From positions 1 through 63,523 of the forward strand of contig DLHY01000043.1 of assembly GCA_002483445.1 (NCBI GenBank): 63,523 nt of DNA, written 5' to 3'. Made by a program: the position numbers and the translations under genes. Every line of letters begins with the position of its first letter. The first letter of the stretch is position 1. The notes under the pieces were generated by a model that was not told the origin of the DNA, ran no database searches, and saw only the letters and a list, made by a program, of their open reading frames with translations. This document shows, piece after piece, positions 51,558 to 60,893 of the stretch. Origin of the DNA: Blastocatellia bacterium UBA7656. GTDB taxonomy: Bacteria > Acidobacteriota > Blastocatellia > UBA7656.

Positions 51558-53960
51558 ATGCACAGGATTCTGCTTTCAGTTCTCAGTTTCGCAATCATAT
51601 TTCAAACAGTATCCCCCGTGAGAGCGCAATCGAATCGCGCTTTCATCGAGGGGCGGGTAACAGACCAGCGGGGCGCGGTCGTCGTCGGCAGCCTCGTCAG
51701 ATTGTGGCGGCAGCCTGCGGGATTTGAGCGCATCGCGAAAACAGATGGCGCGGGCGCTTTCAAATTCGACAATCTCACGGAAGGCGAGTATCGCCTCAGC
51801 GCCACAGGCGAAGGGTTCGCCTCGGTGACGCGCGGGATAGCGATTTCGGCAGGGCATAATCAACCCATCGAAGTCACACTTCAGCCTGCCTCGATCGCTG
51901 AAGAAATTGCAGTCAACGGCAATCAGATAGCCGAAACGCCTGAAGAGATCAGGCGCATTCCCGGCTCGGTGGAGCTAATCGATAAGAAGACGCTTGATAC
52001 GAGCCGAGTCTTCAATTTCGCCGAGGCGCTGCGAAGGGTTTCGGGCGTCAGCGTCCGCGATGATGAAGGCTTCGGCACGCGACCCCACATCGCAATTCGC
52101 GGCGTCAATCCCACTCGTTCGACAAAAATCCTTCTGCTCGAAGACGGCATACCTCTCTCTTATGCTCCCTACGGAGACAATGCTTCTTACTACCATCCGC
52201 CCATCGAGCGATTCGAAAGTGTCGAGGTGCTGAAAGGCTCAGGGCAGATTCTCTACGGCCCTGTGACCGTCGCCGGAGTGGTCAATTACATCACCCCCAA
52301 CCCTCCGGCAAAACCTTCAGGTTCGATAACTTTGATCGGAGGAAACCGCGATTATTTCAATGGCGAAATCAGCTTTGGCGGGACGTGGCGCAATACGGGT
52401 CTGATTTTCAACTATCTGCGCAAGCAGGGCGAAGGCGCGAGGGAAAATGTAAGATCAGGCATAAATGATTTCAGCTTCAAGCTCGTCACTCCTCTGGGAT
52501 CGCGTCAGGCGCTCACGCTGAGAACAAGCTATTACGGCGAAGATTCCAACGTCACTTATTCCGGGCTGACCGAAGAAGAGTATCGGACCAATCCGAGGCA
52601 GAATCCATTTCGAAACGATTTCTTTTATGGAGATCGCTTCGGCGCATCAGGCACTCACGCTGTTGTCTTAAACAACAATCTCCTCTTCACGACGAACGTC
52701 TATGGCTCTTTCTTCAGTCGCGACTGGTGGCGGCAGTCGAGCAATTCGCTTCAGCGGCCAAACGATGCGGCTGATCCAAATTGCGGAGGTCTCGCAAATC
52801 TCAACTCGACCTGCGGCAATGAGGGCCGCCTGCGCGATTATTATCTGTTCGGCGTGGAGCCGCGTTTTCGCGTGAGCCACACTCTGTTCGAGACGCAGGG
52901 CGAATTCGATTTCGGCGCGCGCCTCCACTTTGAAAATCAGCATCGACTTCAGGAAAACGGCAACCGCCCGACTTCGCGCTCAGGAGTCATCGTAGAAGAC
53001 AACAGGCGCGAGAATCAGGCTTATTCCTTTTTCGCTCAGAATCGTTTCATATTCGGCAGCCTCATCATCACTCCCGGATTTCGCGTCGAGCATATCAAGT
53101 ACGAACGCGCCAACAATCTTGCCAACGAGGGCGCGGGCGTAACCGGCAGGACTCAATTGACCGAGATAGTGCCGGGCATCGGAGTCTCGTACAGCTTCAA
53201 AGAAAAGCTCACCGTCTTCGGCGGCGCGCATCGAGGCTTTGCTCCTCCACGAACTGAAGACATCATCAACAACACGACGGGCGGCATCGTCGAGCTTGAA
53301 CCCGAATTGAGTTGGAACCACGAAATCGGCCTCCGCAGCCTGCTTCATTCGGGCGTGAGAGTGGAAGCGACTTTCTTCCGCATGGATTATGAAAACCAGA
53401 TCGTACCCGCAAGCGTCGCCGGAGGGCTTGGCGCGACTCTCACAAACGGCGGCGAAACTCTGCATCAGGGGCTTGAGTTCAATGTCCGCATAGACACGGG
53501 AACCATTATCAAGTCCGCGCACAACGTCTATGTCCACTCCACATACACCTGGCTCAGGGACGCGAAGTTCACCAAAGCTCGTTTGAGCAACATTCCGGGT
53601 TTCAGCGCCGTGTCTGTCACAGGCAATCGATTGCCCTACGCGCCTGAACATCTGCTCAACTTCAGTCTTGGATATTCCAATCCGTCAGGTCTCGATACGC
53701 TCGTCGAAGCGGTTTACGTAAGCCGCCAGTTCGGCGACGATCTCAATACAATCGATCCTGTTCCCAGCGGGCAGCGCGGATTGATTCCGAGCTACATAGT
53801 GTGGAATGCCACAGGCAATTACAACGTCGAGTCGTGGCGCGCGACCTTCTTCGTGACGGTCAAGAATCTGTTCGACAGAACATACATCGTTGATCGCACG
53901 CGCGGGCTTCTGCCCTCAAGCCCGCGACTCGTTCAGGCGGGTCTCAAATTCAGATTCTAA
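51558..53960 (+). CDS. TonB-dependent outer-membrane receptor (FecA-like)
   Basis: 800 residues from the ATG at 51558 (GGAGGG upstream). Signal peptide (ILLSVLSFAIIFQTVSPVRAQ), a carboxypeptidase-regulatory-like domain (~30-110; GRVTDQRGAVVVGSLVRLWRQ), a plug (EALRRVSGVSVRDDEGFG; IAIRGVNPTRSTKILLLEDGIPL; RFESVEVLKGSGQILYGP) and a 22-strand barrel ending in LVQAGLKFRF with the terminal Phe. The plug is like FecA and siderophore receptors. The Fur-like palindrome upstream supports iron uptake. Confidence 0.93.
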   Translation: MHRILLSVLSFAIIFQTVSPVRAQSNRAFIEGRVTDQRGAVVVGSLVRLWRQPAGFERIAKTDGAGAFKFDNLTEGEYRLSATGEGFASVTRGIAISAGHNQPIEVTLQPASIAEEIAVNGNQIAETPEEIRRIPGSVELIDKKTLDTSRVFNFAEALRRVSGVSVRDDEGFGTRPHIAIRGVNPTRSTKILLLEDGIPLSYAPYGDNASYYHPPIERFESVEVLKGSGQILYGPVTVAGVVNYITPNPPAKPSGSITLIGGNRDYFNGEISFGGTWRNTGLIFNYLRKQGEGARENVRSGINDFSFKLVTPLGSRQALTLRTSYYGEDSNVTYSGLTEEEYRTNPRQNPFRNDFFYGDRFGASGTHAVVLNNNLLFTTNVYGSFFSRDWWRQSSNSLQRPNDAADPNCGGLANLNSTCGNEGRLRDYYLFGVEPRFRVSHTLFETQGEFDFGARLHFENQHRLQENGNRPTSRSGVIVEDNRRENQAYSFFAQNRFIFGSLIITPGFRVEHIKYERANNLANEGAGVTGRTQLTEIVPGIGVSYSFKEKLTVFGGAHRGFAPPRTEDIINNTTGGIVELEPELSWNHEIGLRSLLHSGVRVEATFFRMDYENQIVPASVAGGLGATLTNGGETLHQGLEFNVRIDTGTIIKSAHNVYVHSTYTWLRDAKFTKARLSNIPGFSAVSVTGNRLPYAPEHLLNFSLGYSNPSGLDTLVEAVYVSRQFGDDLNTIDPVPSGQRGLIPSYIVWNATGNYNVESWRATFFVTVKNLFDRTYIVDRTRGLLPSSPRLVQAGLKFRF

Positions 53961-53975
53961 TCATCGGAGGAAAAT

Positions 53976-54281
53976 ATGTGGTTTGAAATAGCTATCACAG
54001 CCAGCGGCTTCGCTCTGGGAAATATTCTGTTCGGCCATTTTGAGGAAGGCACGCCCAAGTGGAGAAGAGTTTTGAAATTCTTTCTCTTCATCGGCCTCAC
54101 GATTCTGATTTCAACGACCGCCGGACGAAAATGGTTCTTCGTCTTCCTCGGCGTGATGATGGTTTTTCCTCTGGTCATCCATCTGTGGTGGCTGCCCCGA
54201 AAAGGCATTAACGGATGGACTGGCGAACCGAAAGAAAAGTACTACGAACTGCGAGGCTGGAAGATGCCTGATCGCGCTTGA
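53976..54281 (+). CDS. Small membrane protein
   Basis: 101 residues with three hydrophobic stretches (IAITASGFALGNILFG, FFLFIGLTILISTTAG, FFVFLGVMMVFPLVIHLWW). GGAGG lies 5 nt upstream of the ATG, and it is 15 bp after the receptor gene, so co-transcribed. Unrecognised; possibly linked to the iron receptor, but no evidence beyond position. Confidence 0.75.
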   Translation: MWFEIAITASGFALGNILFGHFEEGTPKWRRVLKFFLFIGLTILISTTAGRKWFFVFLGVMMVFPLVIHLWWLPRKGINGWTGEPKEKYYELRGWKMPDRA

Positions 54282-54316
54282 AGATGTGACAGCAATCGTC
54301 GGGTTCTCTCTATATC

Positions 54317-57118
54317 TTAGGGCGCGAATCCAAGACGGCGAGTCAGGTTCGAGAATCGAGGCTCCCCGCGAAACGCGTCGAATACCGGATCAGTTTGAAT
54401 ATCGAGCAGGCGGTCTGAGTGGGCTTGATAAGCTTTCTCCAGAAACTCAAACACGCGCTCTTTATCGCCAAGCCCCGCATAGATTTTTGCCACATAATAC
54501 GGGGATATATAGCGTCGCTTTGACATCTCCTCTAATTTTTTGAGCGCATTTTGCACTTCGCTTTTTTTGCCCAGTCTGGCGTAGAGCCAGCCCAAATCCG
54601 AATAATAGGCGGGGTCGTCTCTGATTTCCAAAGCCTTCCTGATCTCGGACATAGATTCTTCGAGCATTCCCAACTGCGCCAGTGCAAGCCCGATTCGGCG
54701 ATGTGTCTGCGCGGAATTCATATCCAGGCTCAGGGCTTCTCTATAAAATGCTATCGCTTTTTCATATTGCCGCCCACAGTAGTATATCCAGCCCATCTCA
54801 TAGCGAATCCACACCGATTGCGGATCAAGCTCCTGCGCTAACCGCAACTGTCCGATTGCCTCCTCGAATCTCGATTGCTGTGTGAGAAAGCGACCATAAG
54901 CGAGATGCGCCAACGCATAGTTCGGATTGAGTTCGAGAGTGCGTTTGTATTCCGCCTCTGCGCCCTGCTTGTCCCAGTCACCCCACCATTTGGCCTGCGC
55001 TATCGAGAGATGCGCTTCGTCGAGCGACTCGTCCGCTTCGAGAGCCTTCAGCGCGTATTCTTTCGCCTTAGGCAGCGCAAAACTCGGAGCCAGAAAATTA
55101 TCCGAAGCCATGTTGAATACATCCGACAAACCGGCGTAAGCAGGCGCATAGTTCGGGTCTAAAACTATGGCCTGAGAGAAGCTGTCGTGAGCTTTGTATC
55201 CGCTCTCCGGGTTGGCCTGATTGAGATAGGCGCGTCCTTTCAAGTAAAGCTCATAAGCTTCGGCGCTTTCGGTTGAATGCTTCCTTAATCGTTGCCTCTC
55301 GGTTTCAGTTACCCTCACGGCAAGGTCTTTTGCCACCCGTTCGGAGATAGAGTCCTGAACCTTGAAAATATCGGCGGCCTTTTCGTCAAACTGCTCGGAC
55401 CAGATGACGCGCCCATCTTTTGTGTCAAGAAGGCGGACGGTGACTCTCAGACTGTCGCCGAGTTTCTGGACGCTCCCATCCAGCACATATTGAGTATTCA
55501 ATTGGCGTCCGGCCTCAACAGAGTCCTGTTGAAGGCCCGCGTATTTACTCACTGCGCTGATGGGGCGAACGGTGATTTGTCTCAGTTTACTCAATCTCGA
55601 TATGAGAGTTTCTGCCATTCCCATCTCAAGATATTCATTGCGGCTGTCAGTCGCCAGCGGTTTGAAGGGCAGCACCGCAAGGGATTTCGCCTGACTGGCT
55701 GGCTCTTCTCGATCTCTCAACAAGTAGTATGCGGCGATGATCAAACCGACCATCGTCAGGCAGACCATCGCCCAGGCGGCTATGATTCTCTTTTTTCTTT
55801 CCGCGCTGGTTTTTCTCTCTTCGAGTTCTTCTATAGCCGCGCTCTTTTCAGCTACAAGGTCATCGTCCGAAATAATTTCAGCGATGAGAGTCGGGCGCGC
55901 ATCCGCCACCTTTTCGGTTTGATAGCTCACATGAACGGTCGTCTCTTCATCGCCGCAGATGTTCGTCTCTTCATCTTTCGATTCCAGGGGCGCGCTGCGC
56001 TCAAGCCTTAGCTGAAGGGCCAGTTCCTGTCTGAGGTCTTTCAAATCAACAAGCATTTCCCTGATCGCCTGATAACGCTCTTCCCTGTCCTTGCGCAGCG
56101 CCTTTGACACGATTCGCTGCAATTCGGCTGGCGTTTCCCGTACATACTGACTCAAAGGGGGCGGGTCTTTCTCCAGTATGGAAACAAGCACGTGGCTTAT
56201 GGTCTCGCCTCTGAACGGCTTTCGTCTGGCGATCATTTCATAAAGCACTACTCCGAAGCTGAATATATCCGAACGGGCGTCGACCTGACGCCCTCTGGCC
56301 TGCTCAGGCGACATATAATTGGCAGTTCCCATCCTCGTGCCGGGATCCGTCTGGAAATGCGGAGTGCGGAGTGCGGAGTGCGGAATAGCTGCGTTTTCTT
56401 CATTCCGCATTCCGCGTTCCGCATTCCGCACTTCAGTCAGCTTGGCCAGTCCGAAATCAAGCACTTTCAGAATCCCGTCGCCGCGCAGCATGATGTTTTC
56501 CGGCTTGATGTCTCGATGCGCGATGCCTGCCGCGTGCGCTGCCTCAAGCGCACTGGCTATCTGTATTGCGATATCGAGAACCTCGCACAGACTGAGCCTT
56601 CGTCGAGATAAGGCAGCGCGCAGCGTCTCGCCGTCTATATATTCTGTGGCGATGAAGTGAATAGAATCTAACTCTCCGATATCGAAGATGGTGATGATGT
56701 TGGGATGATTCAATGACGATGCGGTGCGAGCCTCCTGTTGAAAGCGGCGCAGGCGCTGTTCATGTCTGGTGTAGAAGGAAGGCAATATCTTCAGCGCAAC
56801 CTTGCGCCCCAATCGAGTATCCTCGGCAAGATAGACTTCGCCCATTCCGCCTGTGCCGAGCGGGGACAGGATTTGATAAAAGCCTATGCGTCGCCCGATC
56901 ATCCCCGTCGGATCGTCTATCGGCGCAGCCGTATCTTTCAAAGCAGGCACAGTCAAAAAGCTCTCGTTCTCACTTGAAGCGAGCAAGGATTCCACTTCCT
57001 TACGCAACTCGTCATCTCCCTTGCAGGCTTCATCGAGGAAGCGGGCGCGCTCTTCAGGCTCGCGCCCAAGAGCCGCTTGGAGCAGGCTATCGATTTGTTG
57101 CCAGCGTTCAGGTGTCAT
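54317..57118 (-). CDS. Ser/Thr protein kinase with TolB-like and TPR tail
   Basis: 933 residues. Kinase domain ~78-365: LGTGGMGEVYLAED, Lys110 (VALKIL), H201RDIKPEN, D221FGLAKL and MSPEQARG. A ~28-residue insertion (RNAERGMRNEENAAIPHSALRTPHF, about 230-255) sits between DFG and the activation-segment end; it is encoded by an AATGCGG inverted repeat. A membrane helix (~448-470; AWAMVCLTMVGLIIAAYYLL) is followed by a FlgO/TolB-like domain (SLAVLPFKPLATDSRNEYLEMGMAETLISRLS) and TPR repeats to the end. Such kinase-TPR fusions are common in Acidobacteriota. Confidence 0.93.
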   Translation of the reverse strand: MTPERWQQIDSLLQAALGREPEERARFLDEACKGDDELRKEVESLLASSENESFLTVPALKDTAAPIDDPTGMIGRRIGFYQILSPLGTGGMGEVYLAEDTRLGRKVALKILPSFYTRHEQRLRRFQQEARTASSLNHPNIITIFDIGELDSIHFIATEYIDGETLRAALSRRRLSLCEVLDIAIQIASALEAAHAAGIAHRDIKPENIMLRGDGILKVLDFGLAKLTEVRNAERGMRNEENAAIPHSALRTPHFQTDPGTRMGTANYMSPEQARGRQVDARSDIFSFGVVLYEMIARRKPFRGETISHVLVSILEKDPPPLSQYVRETPAELQRIVSKALRKDREERYQAIREMLVDLKDLRQELALQLRLERSAPLESKDEETNICGDEETTVHVSYQTEKVADARPTLIAEIISDDDLVAEKSAAIEELEERKTSAERKKRIIAAWAMVCLTMVGLIIAAYYLLRDREEPASQAKSLAVLPFKPLATDSRNEYLEMGMAETLISRLSKLRQITVRPISAVSKYAGLQQDSVEAGRQLNTQYVLDGSVQKLGDSLRVTVRLLDTKDGRVIWSEQFDEKAADIFKVQDSISERVAKDLAVRVTETERQRLRKHSTESAEAYELYLKGRAYLNQANPESGYKAHDSFSQAIVLDPNYAPAYAGLSDVFNMASDNFLAPSFALPKAKEYALKALEADESLDEAHLSIAQAKWWGDWDKQGAEAEYKRTLELNPNYALAHLAYGRFLTQQSRFEEAIGQLRLAQELDPQSVWIRYEMGWIYYCGRQYEKAIAFYREALSLDMNSAQTHRRIGLALAQLGMLEESMSEIRKALEIRDDPAYYSDLGWLYARLGKKSEVQNALKKLEEMSKRRYISPYYVAKIYAGLGDKERVFEFLEKAYQAHSDRLLDIQTDPVFDAFRGEPRFSNLTRRLGFAP
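56356..56432. repeat. Short-unit inverted repeat inside the kinase gene
   Basis: Plus-strand AATGCGGAGTGCGGAGTGCG units at 56356-56386, inverse units (ATTCCGCATTCCGCG) at 56402-56432. Translated in frame on the minus strand as MRNEEN and NAERG-type residues within the activation segment. Confidence 0.92.
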
Positions 57119-57426
57119 ACCTTGAGTAACGACGGAATCAGTTTGTACGGAGCGGTCTTATCGCAATTGCTCCTGTCGACGAGCAACGACGAGATTTGGT
57201 TTTGAGAGAGTATAGCCATCTCTCGCCATTTCTACGACGCGATGAACGTTGAGCGGGGAGATTATAGCATTTTATTTGAACTCTGCTACTTTCGATCCGC
57301 CTGTCGCATAATCAGGTGGGTAGCAATGAAACCGCCGCGACGACAGGACGAGTCAACTTCGAGAAAGAGAACTGAACGACGCGAAACATGAAATCTTCGA
57401 ATGGGCGCAAGGACAAAGCGCGCAAA
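57119..57426. other. Intergenic region
   Basis: About 310 bp upstream of the kinase gene. It must hold the kinase promoter, but I cannot pick a convincing one. Confidence 0.4.
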
Positions 57427-57464
57427 AAAGAAAAGGTTGAGCCACGCGACTCAACCTTTTCTTT
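57427..57464 (-). terminator. Terminator of the DUF4920 gene
   Basis: Perfect 15-bp stem AAAGAAAAGGTTGAG (57427-57441) / CTCAACCTTTTCTTT (57450-57464), loop 8 nt, followed on the minus strand by T residues. Confidence 0.85.
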
Positions 57465-57484
57465 CAATCCTTCTATCGCTTGAA

Positions 57485-57940
57485 TCAATTCAGAATCTCG
57501 ACGCCCGCCGCCGTCATCTGAACTATTTCCTGCGGCCCTTTGATCTTCTCAGGGTCTTGTTTTCCGCCCGACTCCTGAGCGATATGTTTTGCGTGATCTT
57601 CGCTGATGGTCTTCTTTTCCACGATGCCTTCGAGTATGACTTTTCGGCCTGAAGCGTCTTTAGGCACGAAGAAACCATAGTCTTTGAATTTGACTCTCAT
57701 CTCCTGCTTGCCGTCTGTGACAACGAGCCAGCAGCCTTTTTCCTGACAAACTTCCGTTATCTCGCCTTCGATTTTTATAGTCTTGCCCGAAAACTTCCCG
57801 ACATCGGCCAGAACGTCTTTGAGCGAAACCGCTTTGGCGTCAGTAAACGCCGCGCCGAAATGCCCGGACTTCTGCGCGGCTGTCGCAATGGCGCAAAGAG
57901 CCATCACAGTTAAAAGCGCCTGAATTTTACGTATCATCAT
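57485..57940 (-). CDS. Exported DUF4920 protein
   Basis: 151 residues with a signal peptide (ALLTVMALCAIATAAQ). The body fits DUF4920: VSLKDVLADVGKFSGKTIKIEGEITEVCQEKGCWLVVTDGKQEMRVKFKDYGFFVPKD, an OB-fold-like beta domain with a conserved Cys pair (CQEKGCW). Function unknown; periplasmic. GGAGGAATA precedes the start. Confidence 0.85.
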   Translation of the reverse strand: MMIRKIQALLTVMALCAIATAAQKSGHFGAAFTDAKAVSLKDVLADVGKFSGKTIKIEGEITEVCQEKGCWLVVTDGKQEMRVKFKDYGFFVPKDASGRKVILEGIVEKKTISEDHAKHIAQESGGKQDPEKIKGPQEIVQMTAAGVEILN

Positions 57941-58144
57941 TATTCCTCCGAAAATGTAGAGCAGGCTGTCAGCCTGCGGATTCTCCGAATCTTCATGCCT
58001 TCAGCGTGTGAACAGGCTGGCAGCCTGTTCTACATCAAAGATTCCTCCCGGTATGATTTCGACCCGAAGGATTATATTCATTCATTCCCGTTTAGGCCAA
58101 CTTACTTGAACGCCGCTGGTCGGTGTGAGATATTGACTGACGAT
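57941..58144. repeat. REP-like palindrome pair
   Basis: GCAGGCTG-t-CAGCCTGC at 57961-57977 and GAACAGGCTG-g-CAGCCTGTTC at 58010-58030, bracketed by ATGTAGA/TCTACAT (57954 and 58029). It separates two divergent genes. Confidence 0.85.
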
Positions 58145-58564
58145 ATGACATCGAATCTGCGGCTTCACTACACGCTTCTTTGCGAAGACATCCGTCTTGA
58201 AATCGATCACAAGCTCAGTCTTATGGGAGTGTTTTATTCCATTCAGGTGCCTCAACTGCCTGTGACCGTGCTGAAGATCGTCGTTCTGAATCACTGGTCG
58301 GGCGAGGGGCAATACCTTTCCGAAGTTCGCCTTCTTACTCCCGACCGCCATCAGCCCATAGCCGTCTCGCCTCCCTCTCCGTTCGAGATTCCGCCTAACG
58401 GATTTGCCGATAACGTGACCATATTCGCCAACATCACCTTTCCCGCAGCGGGAAATTATGTGCTGCAAACGATGGTCAACTCGAACGTCTTCTCTGAACA
58501 GTCGCTCACCGTGACCGACATGAACACTCCGCAGTCAGTCGCTTCGTCCGAAACGATTCAATGA
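58145..58564 (+). CDS. DUF6941-like protein
   Basis: 139 residues from the ATG at 58145 (MTSNLRLHYTLLCEDIRLEIDHKLSLMGVFYSIQVPQLPVTV). The start ...CEDIRLE...KLSLMGVF...LP matches the uncharacterised DUF6941 pattern as I recall it. Beta-rich, cytoplasmic; function unknown. An upstream in-frame start would translate the palindromic repeats. Confidence 0.65.
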   Translation: MTSNLRLHYTLLCEDIRLEIDHKLSLMGVFYSIQVPQLPVTVLKIVVLNHWSGEGQYLSEVRLLTPDRHQPIAVSPPSPFEIPPNGFADNVTIFANITFPAAGNYVLQTMVNSNVFSEQSLTVTDMNTPQSVASSETIQ

Positions 58565-58610
58565 CACGCGGTTGACCCCTCGACAACAGGCGATATAGGC
58601 TTTCACTCGG

Positions 58611-60854
58611 ATGCCTGATCCTGACGCCATGAATAAAGAAGGACTTCTCAAATGTTTAAGCCCTGATGCGCTTGCCGCATTCGACCGCGCCCGTCAGCTT
58701 GCCCGCACAAACGGAGGCGCGCTCTCGCCCTTACACCTGTTTGTCGCCGCGCTTGAAACCGTTTCAACTCAGACCGACGAGAATAAAAATCTTTTCGAGA
58801 CGGCGCGTCAGGCGCTCACATCTCGTTTCCCTCTGCCCGCGCAATCGATCACTGTGACGAAAGAAACTCAGTCGCTGCTCGTGGAATCTGTCCGACTCGC
58901 TCACGAGGAAGGATGCTCGATTGCGACTCTTCAGCACTTGCTTCGCGCAGCCGTCAATCAACCTCTGGTCAAAGAATCTCTCGGTATTGAAAAAATCGCG
59001 GAGATGCTCTCAACGATTCCTCTATCGGCAACCGACTTTCAACCAATCGCGCAATCTCGCGCGACGCGCCCGCTTGCAGGCGCGCTCAACGAGTTCTGCA
59101 CCGATATGGCTGAAGAGGCTATCTCCGCCGCCGCTCATCCCTTCATAGGGCGCGAGCGCGAAATCACAGCCATTCTGGAAACGCTTTGCCGCAAGCTCAA
59201 GAACAATCCTCTCCTCATAGGCAAACCGGGCGTAGGAAAAACCGCGCTCGTTTCAGCCGTCTCCGTCCGACTGTGCCGCGGCGAAGTTCCAAATCGTCTG
59301 CGCGGCAAGAGAATTCTGGAAGTATCCCGGTTGCGATTGCTGGCCGACGCGAAATTCGCGGGCGAGATAGAAGAGAGGTTGAAAACTCTGCTCGAAGAAG
59401 TGCGACACGCGGGCGATGTGATTTTGTTCTTCGACGAGATTCACACTCTTCTGGGCGCGGGAGGATCGAGCGGCGTGGGCGACGTGGCCAACCTGTTGAA
59501 ATCTTCCCTCTCCCGCGGCGAAATCACCTGCATAGGCGCGACCACGCTCGCCGAATACTTCAAGTACATCGCCCGCGACGAAGCCCTCGCGCGCCGGTTC
59601 AGCACCATCACCATCGAAGAGCCTTCTTTGGATGAGACGCGGCGCATTCTGGCTCAAGCCCGCAGCGCGTTCGAGACATATCACTCGGTGAAAATTGATG
59701 ACGATGTGATAACGATGATCGTCGAGTTGACCGACCGCTATCTGCATTCGCGCTGCTTTCCCGACAAGGCGTTCGATCTGATGGACAAGGCGGCTGCGAA
59801 AGCCACGCTTGCCGGACTTGACCTTTTAACCCGCGAATGCGTCACTGAAACATTGTCAGAAACGACTGGGCTGCCGCTTGAAATCATGGATGAAGACCCG
59901 GCTCAACGGCTCGAACGACTGGAAGAAGTTCTCAACTCCGCCGTTCCCGGTCAGGCGCGAGCCGCCCGCGATGTCGCCCGCGTCGTTCGCATAGCGAAAC
60001 TCGGACTTGAGCTAAGACCCGAACAGCCCGATGGCGTGTTTTTATTCCTCGGCCCTGAAGGAGTGGGCAAGCACGAGATGGCAACTGCGCTGGCGAAATT
60101 TCTTTACGGCTCGGCGCAGAAGATGATCGATTTCGACATGAGCCAGTTCACCGAGCAGTGGTCTATGTCGCGGATGATCGGCGCAGAACCGGGCTATGTC
60201 GGCTACGGCGACCGAAGCGGGTTGCTGTCGAAAGCAGTCGAAGACAATCCTCATGCGGTGTTGTATTTTCGCAACCTCGATCTTGCCAATCAGGTGCTTC
60301 AACAATTCCTCGGCGAAGCGTTCGAGCGCGGGAAATTCACAGATGCTGAAGGGCGCAAGTTATCGCTCTCGAACACTACGGTCGTGATGTCGCTTTCGCG
60401 TTCGGGGGAAAGCCATAAGTCCGGGCAGATGGGCTTTTCCGCGCGCTCGGAAGATGAAGAAGATCGCCGCGTAGCCTCAAGCAGGTTGAGCCGGGAATCG
60501 AGGACAGGGTGGGGGCTTGCGGACTCGCTGGTTGCGGCGATAGATGAAGTCGTGGAGTTTCAGGTGTTGGATCGCGAGGCTACGGAAAAGATTCTCGCCG
60601 AAAGGCTGGAATCCTTGAAAGCCCGTCTCGAATCCGCGCAGCCTGTTCGCGTAAGCCTTGCGCCCGACCTTGCGGGTTTCTTTGCCGAGCGACTGGCCTC
60701 GGAACGCAAAAGCCTTGCTCATCTCGAACGATTGTGGCAGGAAACCATCGTCATACCTTTCACTCAGCTTCGCATCAGTCACACTCCGCAGGGCGCGCGA
60801 ACCCAAGTATCGATTTCGGTCGAATGCGGTCAGGTGAAAGTCACCGCGCTTTGA
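58611..60854 (+). CDS. Clp-type AAA+ ATPase with degenerate second ATPase domain
   Basis: 747 residues. N-domain (~10-140) like ClpA/ClpC; D1 (~170-420) intact: Walker A GKPGVGKTALVSAV, Walker B VILFFDEIHTLLGAGGSSG, sensor CIGATTLAEYFKYI. D2 (~460-620): Walker A is GPEGVGKHEM (His for Thr/Ser) and Walker B is AVLYFRNLDLANQ where ClpA/B have ...DEIEKAH. So D2 should bind poorly and not hydrolyse ATP. No ClpP-binding IGF loop seen. ATG at 58611 or 58629. Confidence 0.87.
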   Translation: MPDPDAMNKEGLLKCLSPDALAAFDRARQLARTNGGALSPLHLFVAALETVSTQTDENKNLFETARQALTSRFPLPAQSITVTKETQSLLVESVRLAHEEGCSIATLQHLLRAAVNQPLVKESLGIEKIAEMLSTIPLSATDFQPIAQSRATRPLAGALNEFCTDMAEEAISAAAHPFIGREREITAILETLCRKLKNNPLLIGKPGVGKTALVSAVSVRLCRGEVPNRLRGKRILEVSRLRLLADAKFAGEIEERLKTLLEEVRHAGDVILFFDEIHTLLGAGGSSGVGDVANLLKSSLSRGEITCIGATTLAEYFKYIARDEALARRFSTITIEEPSLDETRRILAQARSAFETYHSVKIDDDVITMIVELTDRYLHSRCFPDKAFDLMDKAAAKATLAGLDLLTRECVTETLSETTGLPLEIMDEDPAQRLERLEEVLNSAVPGQARAARDVARVVRIAKLGLELRPEQPDGVFLFLGPEGVGKHEMATALAKFLYGSAQKMIDFDMSQFTEQWSMSRMIGAEPGYVGYGDRSGLLSKAVEDNPHAVLYFRNLDLANQVLQQFLGEAFERGKFTDAEGRKLSLSNTTVVMSLSRSGESHKSGQMGFSARSEDEEDRRVASSRLSRESRTGWGLADSLVAAIDEVVEFQVLDREATEKILAERLESLKARLESAQPVRVSLAPDLAGFFAERLASERKSLAHLERLWQETIVIPFTQLRISHTPQGARTQVSISVECGQVKVTAL

Positions 60855-60893
60855 GCTAGAGTCGCGCGGCGGTTTGCTCTACAATAGCGCCCG

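Noticed and set aside
57995..58144. N-terminal 50 residues of the DUF6941-like ORF
   Set aside because: Encoded by REP-like palindromes; the family begins at the internal ATG.
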